Made by a program: the position numbers and the translations under genes. This document shows, piece by piece, positions 1 to 6,354 of a stretch of 7,484 nt of DNA. The DNA is taken from assembly GCA_025355915.1 (NCBI GenBank), contig JANXYT010000051.1, positions 1-7,484 on the forward strand. The letters run 5' to 3'. The stretch comes from Holophagaceae bacterium (GTDB taxonomy: Bacteria; Acidobacteriota; Holophagae; Holophagales; Holophagaceae). A model generated the notes under the pieces. That model was not told the DNA's origin and made no database searches. It saw only the letters and a list, made by a program, of their open reading frames with translations. Numbering within the stretch: the first letter of the stretch is position 1; each line of letters opens with the position of its first letter.

Positions 1-220
1 GGCACGGCTTGGCCGGGCTGAGCGCGGGGGTCCGGGGGTATGCGCGCAGCGCGGAACCCCCGAGGGAAGGACAAAGCGAGGCACGGCTTGGCCGGGCCGA
101 GCGCGGGGGTCCGGGGGTATGCGCGCAGCGCGGAACCCCCGAGGGAAGGACAAAGCGAGGCACGGCTTGGCCGGGCTGAGCGCGGGGGTCCGGGGGTATG
201 CGCGCAGCGCGGAACCCCCG
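1..220. repeat. 79-bp tandem repeat array (2.8 copies, truncated by the left edge)
   Basis: Copies begin at 1, 80 and 159, giving an exact 79-bp period; the third stops after 62 bp at position 220. The copies are identical except for one substitution: T at 19 and 177, C at 98. Near-identity suggests recent duplication or active homogenisation. Each unit holds a GC-rich inverted repeat (33-62, 112-141, 191-220) with arms CGGGGGT and ACCCCCG around an inner TGCGC/GCGCG stem, separated by 49 bp of linker. The period is not a multiple of three and I see no protein family, so I read it as non-coding. The array continues beyond the left edge, so its total copy number is unknown. It resembles REP/BIME-type intergenic repeats in style only; I do not recognise the family. 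Confidence 0.95.
191..220. other. Strong GC hairpin at the acs 3' end (terminal repeat copy)
   Basis: The outer stem is CGGGGGT (191-197) with ACCCCCG (214-220), 7 bp. The inner stem is TGCGC (199-203) with GCGCG (207-211), including one G-T pair, and the loop is GCA. It starts 7 bp beyond the acs stop codon, so the acs transcript would end in this structure, with two more copies behind it. No T-run follows on either strand, so it is not a canonical intrinsic terminator. A role in 3'-end protection, transcript pausing or gyrase/REP-protein binding is inference. Confidence 0.6.
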
Positions 221-227
221 GACAGCA

Positions 228-2159
228 TCAATCCGCCAGGGTGCTGAGGTCTCCCGGATCCTGGCCCAGCGCCTCAGCCTTGAGGGCCCGGCGCAGGATC
301 TTGCCGGACCGGGTCTTGGGCAGGCTGGCGCGGATCTGGATCTCGCTGGGCATGGCGATGCCGCCCAGATCCTCGCGGACGTGATCCTTCAGGCTGGCGA
401 TGAGGCCCGGGCCAGTGGCGACGCCCGCCTTCACGACCACGAAGGCCATGATGCGCTCGCCCTTGATGGGGTCGGGCAGGCCCACCACGGCGCTTTCCGC
501 CACGGCGGGATGGCGGATGAGGGAGCCTTCCACGTCGGAAGTGCCGATGCGGTGCCCGGCCACGTTCAGCACATCGTCCGAGCGGCCCAGCACCGCGAAG
601 TAGCCATCGGGGTCCTTCACCGCCACGTCCCCCACCGTGTAGTAGCCCGGGATCTCCTTCCAGTAGTCCTCGTAGCGCTTGTGGTCGTTCCAGACGGTTC
701 GCAGCATGTAGGGGAGCGGGAACTTGATGACCAGCAGGCCGCCCTGCCCGTCCGGTACCGGCGAGCCATCCTTGTTCACCACGGCCAGTTGGGCCCCGGG
801 CAGGGCCTTGCCGGCCTTGCCGGGCCGAGCCTCGAAGGTGGGCAGGGTGCCGATGACGGGACCCGCGATCTCGGTCTGCCACCAGTTGTCGACCACCTGG
901 CCGTTGCCCTGGCCCACCAGGTGCGCTTGCGCCCAGCGGTGCGCCTCGGGGTTCAGCGGCTCGCCCGCGCAGGCCATGAGGCGCAGGCGGCTCAGGTCGT
1001 ACTTCCCGGGCGCCTCGGCGCCATGGCTCATCCACATTCGCACCGCGGTGGGGGCCGTGAACATCACGTTCACGCCGAAGCGCTCGCAGATCTCCCAGGT
1101 CACCTCCGGACTCGGATAGTCCGGCGCGCCCTCGCGGCAGAGCACGGTGGCGCCGATGCTGAGGGGGCCGTAGACGATGAAGCTGTGGCCCACGATCCAG
1201 CCGATGTCCGACGTGCTCCAGTAGATGTCCCGCTCCTGGATCTGATAGAAGGCCTTGCTCAGGTAGTTCACGCCCACCAAGTAGCCGCCGGTGGTGTGCA
1301 CCACGCCCTTGGGCTTGCCCGTCGTGCCGCTGGTGTAGAGGATGAACAGCGGGTGCTCGGCGTCCACCATCTCCGGATCGCAGTGGATATCCCGGCCCTG
1401 CTGGATGTCGTAGAAGTCCTTCTCCCGCTCGCTGGCGAAGGTGACGGGCGCGTCGCCGGGGCGGGAACCCCGCCGGTGGACGATGACATGGTCGACGGAG
1501 GCCAGGTCGCGCACGGCCTCATCCACGATGGGCTTCAGGGCGATGGCCTTCCCGCGCCTATAGGTGAAGTCGGAACAGACCACCACCTTGGCGCCGGCGT
1601 CCTCGATGCGGGTGCGCAGGGCGGCCTGGCCCATGCCCGCGTAGACCACGCTGTGGATGGCGCCGATGCGGGCGCAGGCCAGCATGGAGATGATGCCCTC
1701 GGGCGTGAGGGGCATGTAGAGGATGACGCGGTCGCCCTTCTTCACGCCCAGGCGCTTCAGGGTATTGGCGAAGCGGTTCATCTCGCGGTAGAGGCGGTTG
1801 TAGGTGTAGGTGCGCTCGTCGCCGTCCTCGCCGACCCAGATCAGCGCCGCCTTGTTGCGCCGGTCGCTGTGCACGTGCCGGTCGATGCAGTTCACCGTGG
1901 CGTTGAGCTTGCCGCCGATGAACCAGGCGTGGTTGGGTGCCTTGAATTCGAAGACCTTGGTCCAGGGCTCGGCCCAGTCCAGGGCCTTGGCCTTCTCACC
2001 CCAGAAGGCCGCGGGATCCTCCTCCGCCAGGGCCCACTCCACCTCGTAGTTGATGGCCGCTTGCTTGGCCAGCCAGCCCTTCATGGGGATGGCCTGCTCC
2101 CCCTTCTGCAAGGCCTCGATGGTTTTTTGTTGGGTAATGCTGATTTCCACGTCGCTCAT
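228..2159 (-). CDS. acs: Acetyl-CoA synthetase (acetate--CoA ligase, AMP-forming)
   Basis: A 643-residue cytoplasmic enzyme that activates acetate with ATP and CoA through acetyl-AMP; the length is normal for Acs. Visible motifs are the P-loop YTSGTTGKPKG (275-285), WWQTE (426-430, whose second Trp limits the acyl pocket in Acs), the GD pair at 510-511, the hinge region GRSDDVLNVAGHR (525-537), and PKTRSGK (614-620), whose Lys620 is the family's catalytic and acetylation-regulated lysine. Two local differences from Salmonella Acs, recalled from memory: WWQTEIAGP instead of WWQTETGG, and RRGK (201-204) where two CoA-contacting arginines are expected. These suggest a distinct Acs subfamily, and propionate use cannot be excluded. 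The ATG has a GGAG 6 nt upstream and the stop is TGA. It follows a membrane/GNAT-like gene by 150 bp and ends at the hairpin repeats. Confidence 0.93.
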   Translation of the reverse strand: MSDVEISITQQKTIEALQKGEQAIPMKGWLAKQAAINYEVEWALAEEDPAAFWGEKAKALDWAEPWTKVFEFKAPNHAWFIGGKLNATVNCIDRHVHSDRRNKAALIWVGEDGDERTYTYNRLYREMNRFANTLKRLGVKKGDRVILYMPLTPEGIISMLACARIGAIHSVVYAGMGQAALRTRIEDAGAKVVVCSDFTYRRGKAIALKPIVDEAVRDLASVDHVIVHRRGSRPGDAPVTFASEREKDFYDIQQGRDIHCDPEMVDAEHPLFILYTSGTTGKPKGVVHTTGGYLVGVNYLSKAFYQIQERDIYWSTSDIGWIVGHSFIVYGPLSIGATVLCREGAPDYPSPEVTWEICERFGVNVMFTAPTAVRMWMSHGAEAPGKYDLSRLRLMACAGEPLNPEAHRWAQAHLVGQGNGQVVDNWWQTEIAGPVIGTLPTFEARPGKAGKALPGAQLAVVNKDGSPVPDGQGGLLVIKFPLPYMLRTVWNDHKRYEDYWKEIPGYYTVGDVAVKDPDGYFAVLGRSDDVLNVAGHRIGTSDVEGSLIRHPAVAESAVVGLPDPIKGERIMAFVVVKAGVATGPGLIASLKDHVREDLGGIAMPSEIQIRASLPKTRSGKILRRALKAEALGQDPGDLSTLAD

Positions 2160-2245
2160 GGAGGGCTCCGAGAACGGGATGAGGTGAATGGAGTGGGTTG
2201 GTTGGGAGGGAAGGTAGCACGGAGCCCAATGGATCGTGGGGAATC

Positions 2246-2258
2246 GATGACGGTCATC
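2246..2258. promoter_or_regulatory. Candidate operator: 13-bp perfect palindrome upstream of acs
   Basis: GATGAC-G-GTCATC is a perfect inverted repeat with a single central base, 87-99 bp upstream of the acs ATG in the 150-bp gap after the preceding gene. The size and symmetry suit a dimeric regulator site. I could not find a convincing -35/-10 pair around it, and I do not recognise the regulator. The rest of the 2160-2309 gap shows only the acs ribosome binding site (CTCC on the plus strand at 2166-2169). Confidence 0.4.
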
Positions 2259-2309
2259 ACAGCTACACTGGCCCCGGAGCCCTCCCAGAGGACATCCAGG
2301 TCGACCCGG

Positions 2310-2966
2310 TCAGGCAGGATTCGGGATATCTGCGATTTCGCGGGTGAAGATCGTGCATGCTCCGTCCTTTCCGGCGGGGGTGAACCCCATCTTCTGGAGA
2401 TAGCGGCCATGGCTTTGGTCATGGGAGCGGGCCACCAGGCGGCGGAAGCCCAGCCGCTGGAAGAGGGCCCGATTCGGTCCGAAAAGGAATTCGCCGGGTT
2501 TGAAGTCCCGGTAGGCGGGAATGACGAAATCCAATTCCACCTCCAGGATTCCGTCCGGACCGGGGGTGCCGATGAACACGCAGGCGGGCACCAGGTTCCT
2601 CAGTACGTAGAAGTTGACCCGGTGTTCGTCCAGGCGGAAGTCGAAATCCGGAAAACAACGCGCGATGTCTGCCCGGTATTCCTGAAAGAGGCATTCCAGA
2701 TACTCCGACCCGGGAGGCACGCTGATGATCTGAAACTGATCGTGGGTCGAATGCATTCGAATCAGGAAGTAGACATCCACGCAGGCAATGAATCCGTTCA
2801 GCAATCCCACTGGATAGGCATGGATGAGAAATCCGTAGGTCGAGAAGAGGATGGCGCCAAGGAGGTTGTACCAACGCAGCTTCAGGATGGAGCTCATCGT
2901 CAGTGAGATGGCCACGACCACGGAGGCGGTGTACCCGAACCATTCAAGCCAATTCAAGTGGGGCAT
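2310..2966 (-). CDS. YgjV-like small membrane protein with GNAT-like C-terminal domain
   Basis: A protein of 218 residues. Residues about 10-70 form two or three membrane segments, with a pattern (AISLTMSSILKLRWYNLLGA, then YGFLIHAYPVGLLN and DVYFLI) that I recognise from YgjV-like/SWEET-like small membrane proteins. Residues about 80-218 are soluble and look like a degenerate GNAT acyltransferase fold: LDFVIPAYRDFKPGEF (145-160) resembles the strand and helix of the acetyl-CoA site, and GRYLQKMGF (187-195) resembles the terminal N-x-x-Y-x-K-x-GF signature. The pyrophosphate-binding Q/RxxGxG/A loop is not clearly intact, so catalysis is uncertain. I chose the ATG at 2966 because a GGAG lies 7 nt upstream; a longer reading to 3059 would overlap the upstream gene and has a poor N-terminus. 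The substrate is unknown. It lies 70 bp behind the deacylase gene and ahead of acs, so it may be co-transcribed with both. Confidence 0.72.
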   Translation of the reverse strand: MPHLNWLEWFGYTASVVVAISLTMSSILKLRWYNLLGAILFSTYGFLIHAYPVGLLNGFIACVDVYFLIRMHSTHDQFQIISVPPGSEYLECLFQEYRADIARCFPDFDFRLDEHRVNFYVLRNLVPACVFIGTPGPDGILEVELDFVIPAYRDFKPGEFLFGPNRALFQRLGFRRLVARSHDQSHGRYLQKMGFTPAGKDGACTIFTREIADIPNPA

Positions 2967-2973
2967 GAGATCA

Positions 2974-2977
2974 CTCC
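2974..2977 (-). promoter_or_regulatory. Ribosome binding site that fixes the start at 2966
   Basis: GGAG on the minus strand lies 7 nt before the ATG at 2966. It argues for the 218-residue protein over the longer in-frame start at 3059, which lies inside the upstream deacylase gene. Confidence 0.7.
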
Positions 2978-3036
2978 ATTCGAGGGGGGGATCGGGGAAC
3001 CATCGCCCCGGTCTGGTTTGGTCCACTGCCGTGGGC

Positions 3037-3522
3037 CTAGGCCTGAAAAATGGCCACATTCACCCGGTTCACCATCAGCACCTGGTCCAGATCCTTCGGC
3101 TCCAGCCCCACGAGGAAGCCCCGGCTGCCGCCGTTGAGGTAGATGTGGTCCAGATCGAAGATCGTGGCTTCGGCGTGAATGGGCATGGCCTTCTTCGTGC
3201 CCAGGGGGCTGGTGCCGCCCACGAGGTAGCCGCTATGGCGGTGGGCCACCTCGGGTTTGCAGGGCTGCACGGACTTGGCGCCGATCTGGCGGGCCAGTTC
3301 CTTGGTGCTGACTTCGCGGTCGCCGTGCATGAGGATGATCAGCGGCGCGGCCCGGTCGTCCTCCATCACCAGGGTCTTGATGACGGTATGTTCGTCCACA
3401 CCCAATTCCCGGGCGCTGACCTTCGTCCCGCCGTGTTCCTCGTAGCGGTACAGGTGCTCGGTGAAAGGAATCCCGGCCTGTTTCAGCAGACGCGTGGCCG
3501 GGGTGGAAGGTGCCTTGGACAT
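3037..3522 (-). CDS. ybaK: YbaK/EbsC-type aminoacyl-tRNA deacylase
   Basis: A protein of 161 residues, close to E. coli YbaK (159), with the same layout: TPATRLLKQAGIPF at the N-terminus, VIKTLV carrying the family's essential lysine, and the diagnostic SGYLVGGTSPLGTKK near residue 100. YbaK proteins hydrolyse mischarged Cys-tRNA(Pro) in trans, clearing errors made by prolyl-tRNA synthetase; related members act on other mischarged tRNAs, so the exact substrate is inferred. It is soluble and needs no partner besides tRNA and ProRS. I chose the ATG at 3522 because AGGA lies 7 nt upstream and the protein then aligns with the family N-terminus; a start at 3564 adds 14 residues that look random and would overlap the divergent dehydrogenase gene. 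A short palindrome, GGCCTAGGCC (3034-3043), spans the TAG stop. The next gene downstream begins 70 bp later. Confidence 0.9.
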   Translation of the reverse strand: MSKAPSTPATRLLKQAGIPFTEHLYRYEEHGGTKVSARELGVDEHTVIKTLVMEDDRAAPLIILMHGDREVSTKELARQIGAKSVQPCKPEVAHRHSGYLVGGTSPLGTKKAMPIHAEATIFDLDHIYLNGGSRGFLVGLEPKDLDQVLMVNRVNVAIFQA

Positions 3523-3529
3523 GCGATGA

Positions 3530-3548
3530 TCCTGGCACGACTCCAGGA
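3530..3548. promoter_or_regulatory. Shared divergent translation-start region with paired Shine-Dalgarno arms
   Basis: Only 32 bp (3523-3554) separate the ATGs of two divergent genes. The inverted repeat TCCTGG (3530-3535) / CCAGGA (3543-3548) has a 7-nt loop. Its left arm read on the minus strand is the AGGA of the deacylase gene; its right arm overlaps the AGGAGG (3545-3550) of the dehydrogenase gene. Promoters cannot fit in this gap and must lie inside the opposing coding sequences, or the transcripts are leaderless or overlap. Confidence 0.55.
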
Positions 3549-3554
3549 GGGACC

Positions 3555-4226
3555 ATGACCGCACCCATCGCCCTCGTGACCGGCGCCTCCCGGGGCCTGG
3601 GCCGGGAAGTGGCCCGCCGCCTCGCGGAGAAGGGTTACACCGTTCTGGCAGGCGTCCGCACTCCAGGGGCGATGAATCCCCTTCCTGGTGTGGAGGTGCT
3701 GCCCCTGGATGTGTCGGACCCGGCCTCCATCGCCGCTGCGGCGGCCACCCTAAAGGCCCGGCACGGCCGCCTGGACGTGCTGGTGAACAACGCGGGCATC
3801 ATGCTCGACCGCATGGGCGATGTGCTGACTTTGGACGCGGCCTTGCTCGACCGGACGCTGGCCACCAACACGGTGGGCCCGCTTCGCCTGGCGCAAGCCC
3901 TCGTGCCGCTGATGACGGCCGGCGGCCGCATCGTGAACGTGAGCAGCGGCGGCGGCCAGCTTTCGGTGCCCTCGTCCTGGTCTCCCGCCTATTGCATGTC
4001 GAAAACGGCCCTCAACGCCGTCACCGTCCAGCTGGCGGAGGCCCTGAAGCCCCGTGGGATCGCCGTGAATTCTGTCTGCCCCGGCTGGGTGCGCACGGAT
4101 CTGGGCGGACCCGAGGCCCCGCGCAGCCTCCAGCAAGGCGCCGATAGCATCCTCTGGCTGGTGCTGGAGGCGGCTCCCGATCTGACCGGTGGTTTCTGGC
4201 GGGATGGGGCTCCGCTTCCCTGGTAG
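3555..4226 (+). CDS. Short-chain dehydrogenase/reductase (SDR, classical type)
   Basis: A protein of 223 residues with a single Rossmann domain. The cofactor motif is TGASRGLG (9-16). NNAG is at 78-81, the structural or catalytic Asn is in TNTVG (Asn105), and the catalytic region is NVSS (128-131) with YCMSK (Tyr146, Lys150); PGWVRTDLGG (176-185) is the usual segment after the active site. Arg13 in the glycine motif and Arg35 after the second strand suggest NADP(H) rather than NAD(H). It probably reduces a carbonyl or oxidises an alcohol of unknown identity; the gene alone on its strand gives no pathway clue. I chose the ATG at 3555 because AGGAGG ends 4 nt before it and the protein then begins right at the first strand; an ATG at 3510 lies inside the divergent gene. 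Its TAG stop is 3 bp from the stop of the convergent sensor gene. Confidence 0.92.
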   Translation: MTAPIALVTGASRGLGREVARRLAEKGYTVLAGVRTPGAMNPLPGVEVLPLDVSDPASIAAAAATLKARHGRLDVLVNNAGIMLDRMGDVLTLDAALLDRTLATNTVGPLRLAQALVPLMTAGGRIVNVSSGGGQLSVPSSWSPAYCMSKTALNAVTVQLAEALKPRGIAVNSVCPGWVRTDLGGPEAPRSLQQGADSILWLVLEAAPDLTGGFWRDGAPLPW

Positions 4227-4229
4227 GCC

Positions 4230-5420
4230 CTACCTGTCCGACGGCGGTGAGTGGAGCATGGCTAGCATCTTCTCCGCGCAATCGGGACAGATGCCGTGGG
4301 TGAACTGAGCGGACGAGTGCGCCTGGACATAGGATTCGATCTGGTTCCAGTAGCCCGCGTCGTCCCGGATCTTCTTGCAGGTGGCACAAATGGGGAGCAG
4401 TCCGCGAAGCTCCCGCACCTCCTCCAGAGCCCGCTTCCGCTCCCTCCGCCAGGCGCGTTGCAGCAGCCACGCCAATCCAGAGGTGAGCAGAGTGAAGAAT
4501 CCGACCACGCTCCAACTCCACCGGGCCTCCGTCCTCCACCGCGCCAGGTAGTCCTCCGAAGCCAGCCCCACATGAATGTAGAGCGGGTGATTGCCGACCT
4601 TCGTGAAAGCGAAGGTCCGCTCGACGCCATCGATCCCCCCTCGGGCCCTGTAGACCCCCGATGTGCGACCCTGCCGGAACAATTCCTGGAAGGTGGGTGA
4701 CGTCTCTCGCCGACCGACCACCTCGCCGAGGGCCTTGTTGATTGGGTACTTGGCGTAGATGGCCAAATTTCGGCCACGCAGGGTCACGGTTCCGTGGGAG
4801 CCAAGGTGGATGCGGGCCATCGACTGGGTGAATTGGTCCAGGGTGATGGCAGCGTAGGCAACCCCTGCGAACCCTCCATCCGCTTGATCGACGCGCCGGG
4901 CAATGATGATGACCCATTGTCCACTGATCTTGCCCACCACAGGCTCGGAGATGAGCAACCCTGCCTTGGGATTCCCCTTGGCCTCGAGGAAATACGCCCG
5001 GTCCGCCACGCTGAAGCTGGTTCCAGGCTGAACGCCGATGCCATGGTCGATGCGTCCTTCGGCATCTGCGGTCCGAATGGAACTCAGCTCGGGGAATTGG
5101 GTGAACATGCGCGCGATGTAGGCGTTCAGTTCCTTATCCTGGATCCCCCCGGCGGCTCGCTGGCGGGCCATCTCCTCGCGCAGGGCGAAAAGGGCGAGAT
5201 CGAGCCTCTGGAGATCTCCGGCCAGTTGCTGCTCCAGCACCTGGGTCAGGTTCTGAGCGGTGGTTCCGGCGGCCGCTTCAGCCTGGTGACGGTGCCACCG
5301 CAAGGTCGCTACCGTCATCAAGAAAACCAGGAGGTTGACGATCAACAGGAGCCCGACCACCACCCAGATGCCCCTAACCCGATGCCCCGGGGGTCGCGAT
5401 GCAGCGGATGGGTCAGCCAC
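4230..5420 (-). CDS. Double-Cache membrane sensor ending in a CxxC...HGICPxC motif
   Basis: A protein of 396 residues. A short cytoplasmic N-terminus is followed by TM1 (about 17-39), a periplasmic region of about 255 residues, TM2 (about 301-322), a basic helical linker (323-340) and a short C-terminal module. The periplasmic part looks like a dCache domain: helical N-terminal portion, then DRAYFLEA (140-147), LLISEPVVGKISGQW (155-169) and IARRV, as in ligand-sensing Cache proteins. The canonical dCache amino-acid pocket is not evident, so the ligand is unknown. The C-terminus has LLPICATCKKIRDD (341-354), GYWNQIESYV (356-365) and FTHGICPDC (373-381). Cys345, Cys348, Cys378 and Cys381, perhaps with His375, could bind a metal. 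I know this motif as a tail on PAS, kinase and GGDEF proteins, with no settled function. No kinase, cyclase or methyl-accepting domain is present. The start is GTG with GGAGG 4 nt upstream. Confidence 0.85.
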   Translation of the reverse strand: MADPSAASRPPGHRVRGIWVVVGLLLIVNLLVFLMTVATLRWHRHQAEAAAGTTAQNLTQVLEQQLAGDLQRLDLALFALREEMARQRAAGGIQDKELNAYIARMFTQFPELSSIRTADAEGRIDHGIGVQPGTSFSVADRAYFLEAKGNPKAGLLISEPVVGKISGQWVIIIARRVDQADGGFAGVAYAAITLDQFTQSMARIHLGSHGTVTLRGRNLAIYAKYPINKALGEVVGRRETSPTFQELFRQGRTSGVYRARGGIDGVERTFAFTKVGNHPLYIHVGLASEDYLARWRTEARWSWSVVGFFTLLTSGLAWLLQRAWRRERKRALEEVRELRGLLPICATCKKIRDDAGYWNQIESYVQAHSSAQFTHGICPDCAEKMLAMLHSPPSDR

Positions 5421-5571
5421 ACTGCCTCCAAGGGAAAACCCATCCGAGCGCCTGCTGTCAGCCCTGTATGAACATCATCGACGGTGGCGCCTGGATACTT
5501 GAGGGATTCCTGCTCAGTCCAGAACCAACCATGCCCCAGCAGAGGCGGATGTCCCCTGGTCAGCGAGCACC
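5421..5571. other. 151-bp spacer between NAT and the Cache sensor gene
   Basis: This holds the ribosome binding site of the sensor gene, GGAGG on the minus strand at 5425-5429, 4 nt before its GTG start. I see no convincing terminator for the NAT gene and no clear -35/-10 promoter. Short plus-strand readings through here have no family resemblance and no ribosome binding site that would support them. Confidence 0.5.
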
Positions 5572-6354
5572 TCAGCCCTCCAAGGCCCGGAACCGCGCCC
5601 CCTTCGGCACCTGGATCCCGAAGACCTCCCGCAGGGTCGGGAGCAGCGCTGCCGGCGCCAGTTCGCGGCCTTCGACAGCGTCGCCGCGCAGCTCAGCGTA
5701 GCCGCGATTGCGGAGGATGCGGCGCACCTCGGGGCCGGGCAACTGAGCCGTAAGGGTCTTCAGAAACCGCGATTCCGGATGGGTGCTGGTGTAGTGATTG
5801 GCCAGCTCGAAATCGATGGGAAGCCGTGGCTCGGGCACGAAGGCGTAGAGATCCTCCCAGGCGTCGTGGTGGAAGGACTGGAGCACGCGAAGCCCCTGCT
5901 CGTCCAGCACCCGGTAGGTGTTCAGGAACTGGCCGTGGGATTCGCCGTCCATGGGCACCGGATGCAACAGGCCCTCTCCGCCGAAGCCCACGTCGCCTAG
6001 CCAGAGGACCCCGTCCACGCGGACCAGCAGGAGCATGTGGGTGCGGGGCAGCACCTCCAGCGCACCCAGCCGGACCCGGGCTTCGCAGGGGAAAACGCTG
6101 AACCCGACCGCCTTCAGCACCGCGAGGAACAGGGTGTTGTGTTCAAAGCAGTAGCCGCCCCGCCGCCGCCGCACCAGCTTGTCCTGGAGCGAGGTCAGGT
6201 CCAGCCGGATGGGCAGGCCCATCTGGATATCGAGGTTCTCGAAGGGGATCGTGGTGGCGTGAGCGAAGTGGAGGGCCCGCAAGCCCTCCAGATTGGCCGA
6301 GGGCGGGGCCGAAAGTCCGATGCGCCGCAGGTAGGCGTCCAGGTCAACGGACAT
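5572..6354 (-). CDS. nat: Arylamine N-acetyltransferase
   Basis: A cytoplasmic protein of 260 residues that transfers acetyl from acetyl-CoA to arylamines, arylhydrazines or similar amines by a ping-pong mechanism. The complete catalytic triad is visible: Cys69 in RGGYCFEHN, His106 in RTHMLLLV and Asp121 in WLGDVGFGG, at almost the same spacing as Salmonella NAT (69, 107, 122 from memory). The N-terminal MSVDLDAYLRRIGL and IPFENLDI (36-43) are also typical. Length is slightly below the usual 270-280, with no sign of truncation. Its ATG lies 11 bp inside the end of the upstream tautomerase gene, which implies translational coupling; only a weak GGGGAAG lies upstream. Physiological substrates are unknown; xenobiotic amines or an endogenous biosynthetic arylamine are both possible. 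Confidence 0.93.
   Translation of the reverse strand: MSVDLDAYLRRIGLSAPPSANLEGLRALHFAHATTIPFENLDIQMGLPIRLDLTSLQDKLVRRRRGGYCFEHNTLFLAVLKAVGFSVFPCEARVRLGALEVLPRTHMLLLVRVDGVLWLGDVGFGGEGLLHPVPMDGESHGQFLNTYRVLDEQGLRVLQSFHHDAWEDLYAFVPEPRLPIDFELANHYTSTHPESRFLKTLTAQLPGPEVRRILRNRGYAELRGDAVEGRELAPAALLPTLREVFGIQVPKGARFRALEG

Noticed and set aside
40..384. Plus-strand reading frame through the tandem repeats
   Set aside because: It starts inside a repeat copy; the 79-bp period shifts frame at each unit, so there is no protein repeat, and it runs into antisense acs.
2299..2312. GGTCGACC-centred near-palindrome at the end of the membrane-protein gene
   Set aside because: Short, imperfect, overlaps the stop codon and has no second copy or promoter context.
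198..2906. Open plus-strand reading frame of about 900 codons antisense to acs and the next gene
   Set aside because: It mirrors high-GC codon bias opposite a clear acs gene, crosses a gene boundary, begins inside the repeat array, and its translation is His/Gly/Ala/Val-rich with no recognisable family.
3034..3043. GGCCTAGGCC palindrome over the deacylase stop codon
   Set aside because: A 10-bp palindrome in GC-rich DNA is expected by chance and partly reflects the coding sequence.
2851..3558. Plus-strand open frame of 235 codons opposite the deacylase gene
   Set aside because: The opposite strand encodes a clear YbaK protein with conserved motifs and a good ribosome binding site.
4021..4917. 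Alternative minus-strand frame of 298 codons overlapping the Cache and SDR genes
   Set aside because: Arg/Pro/Gly-rich translation in a shifted frame of the sensor gene; no family resemblance.
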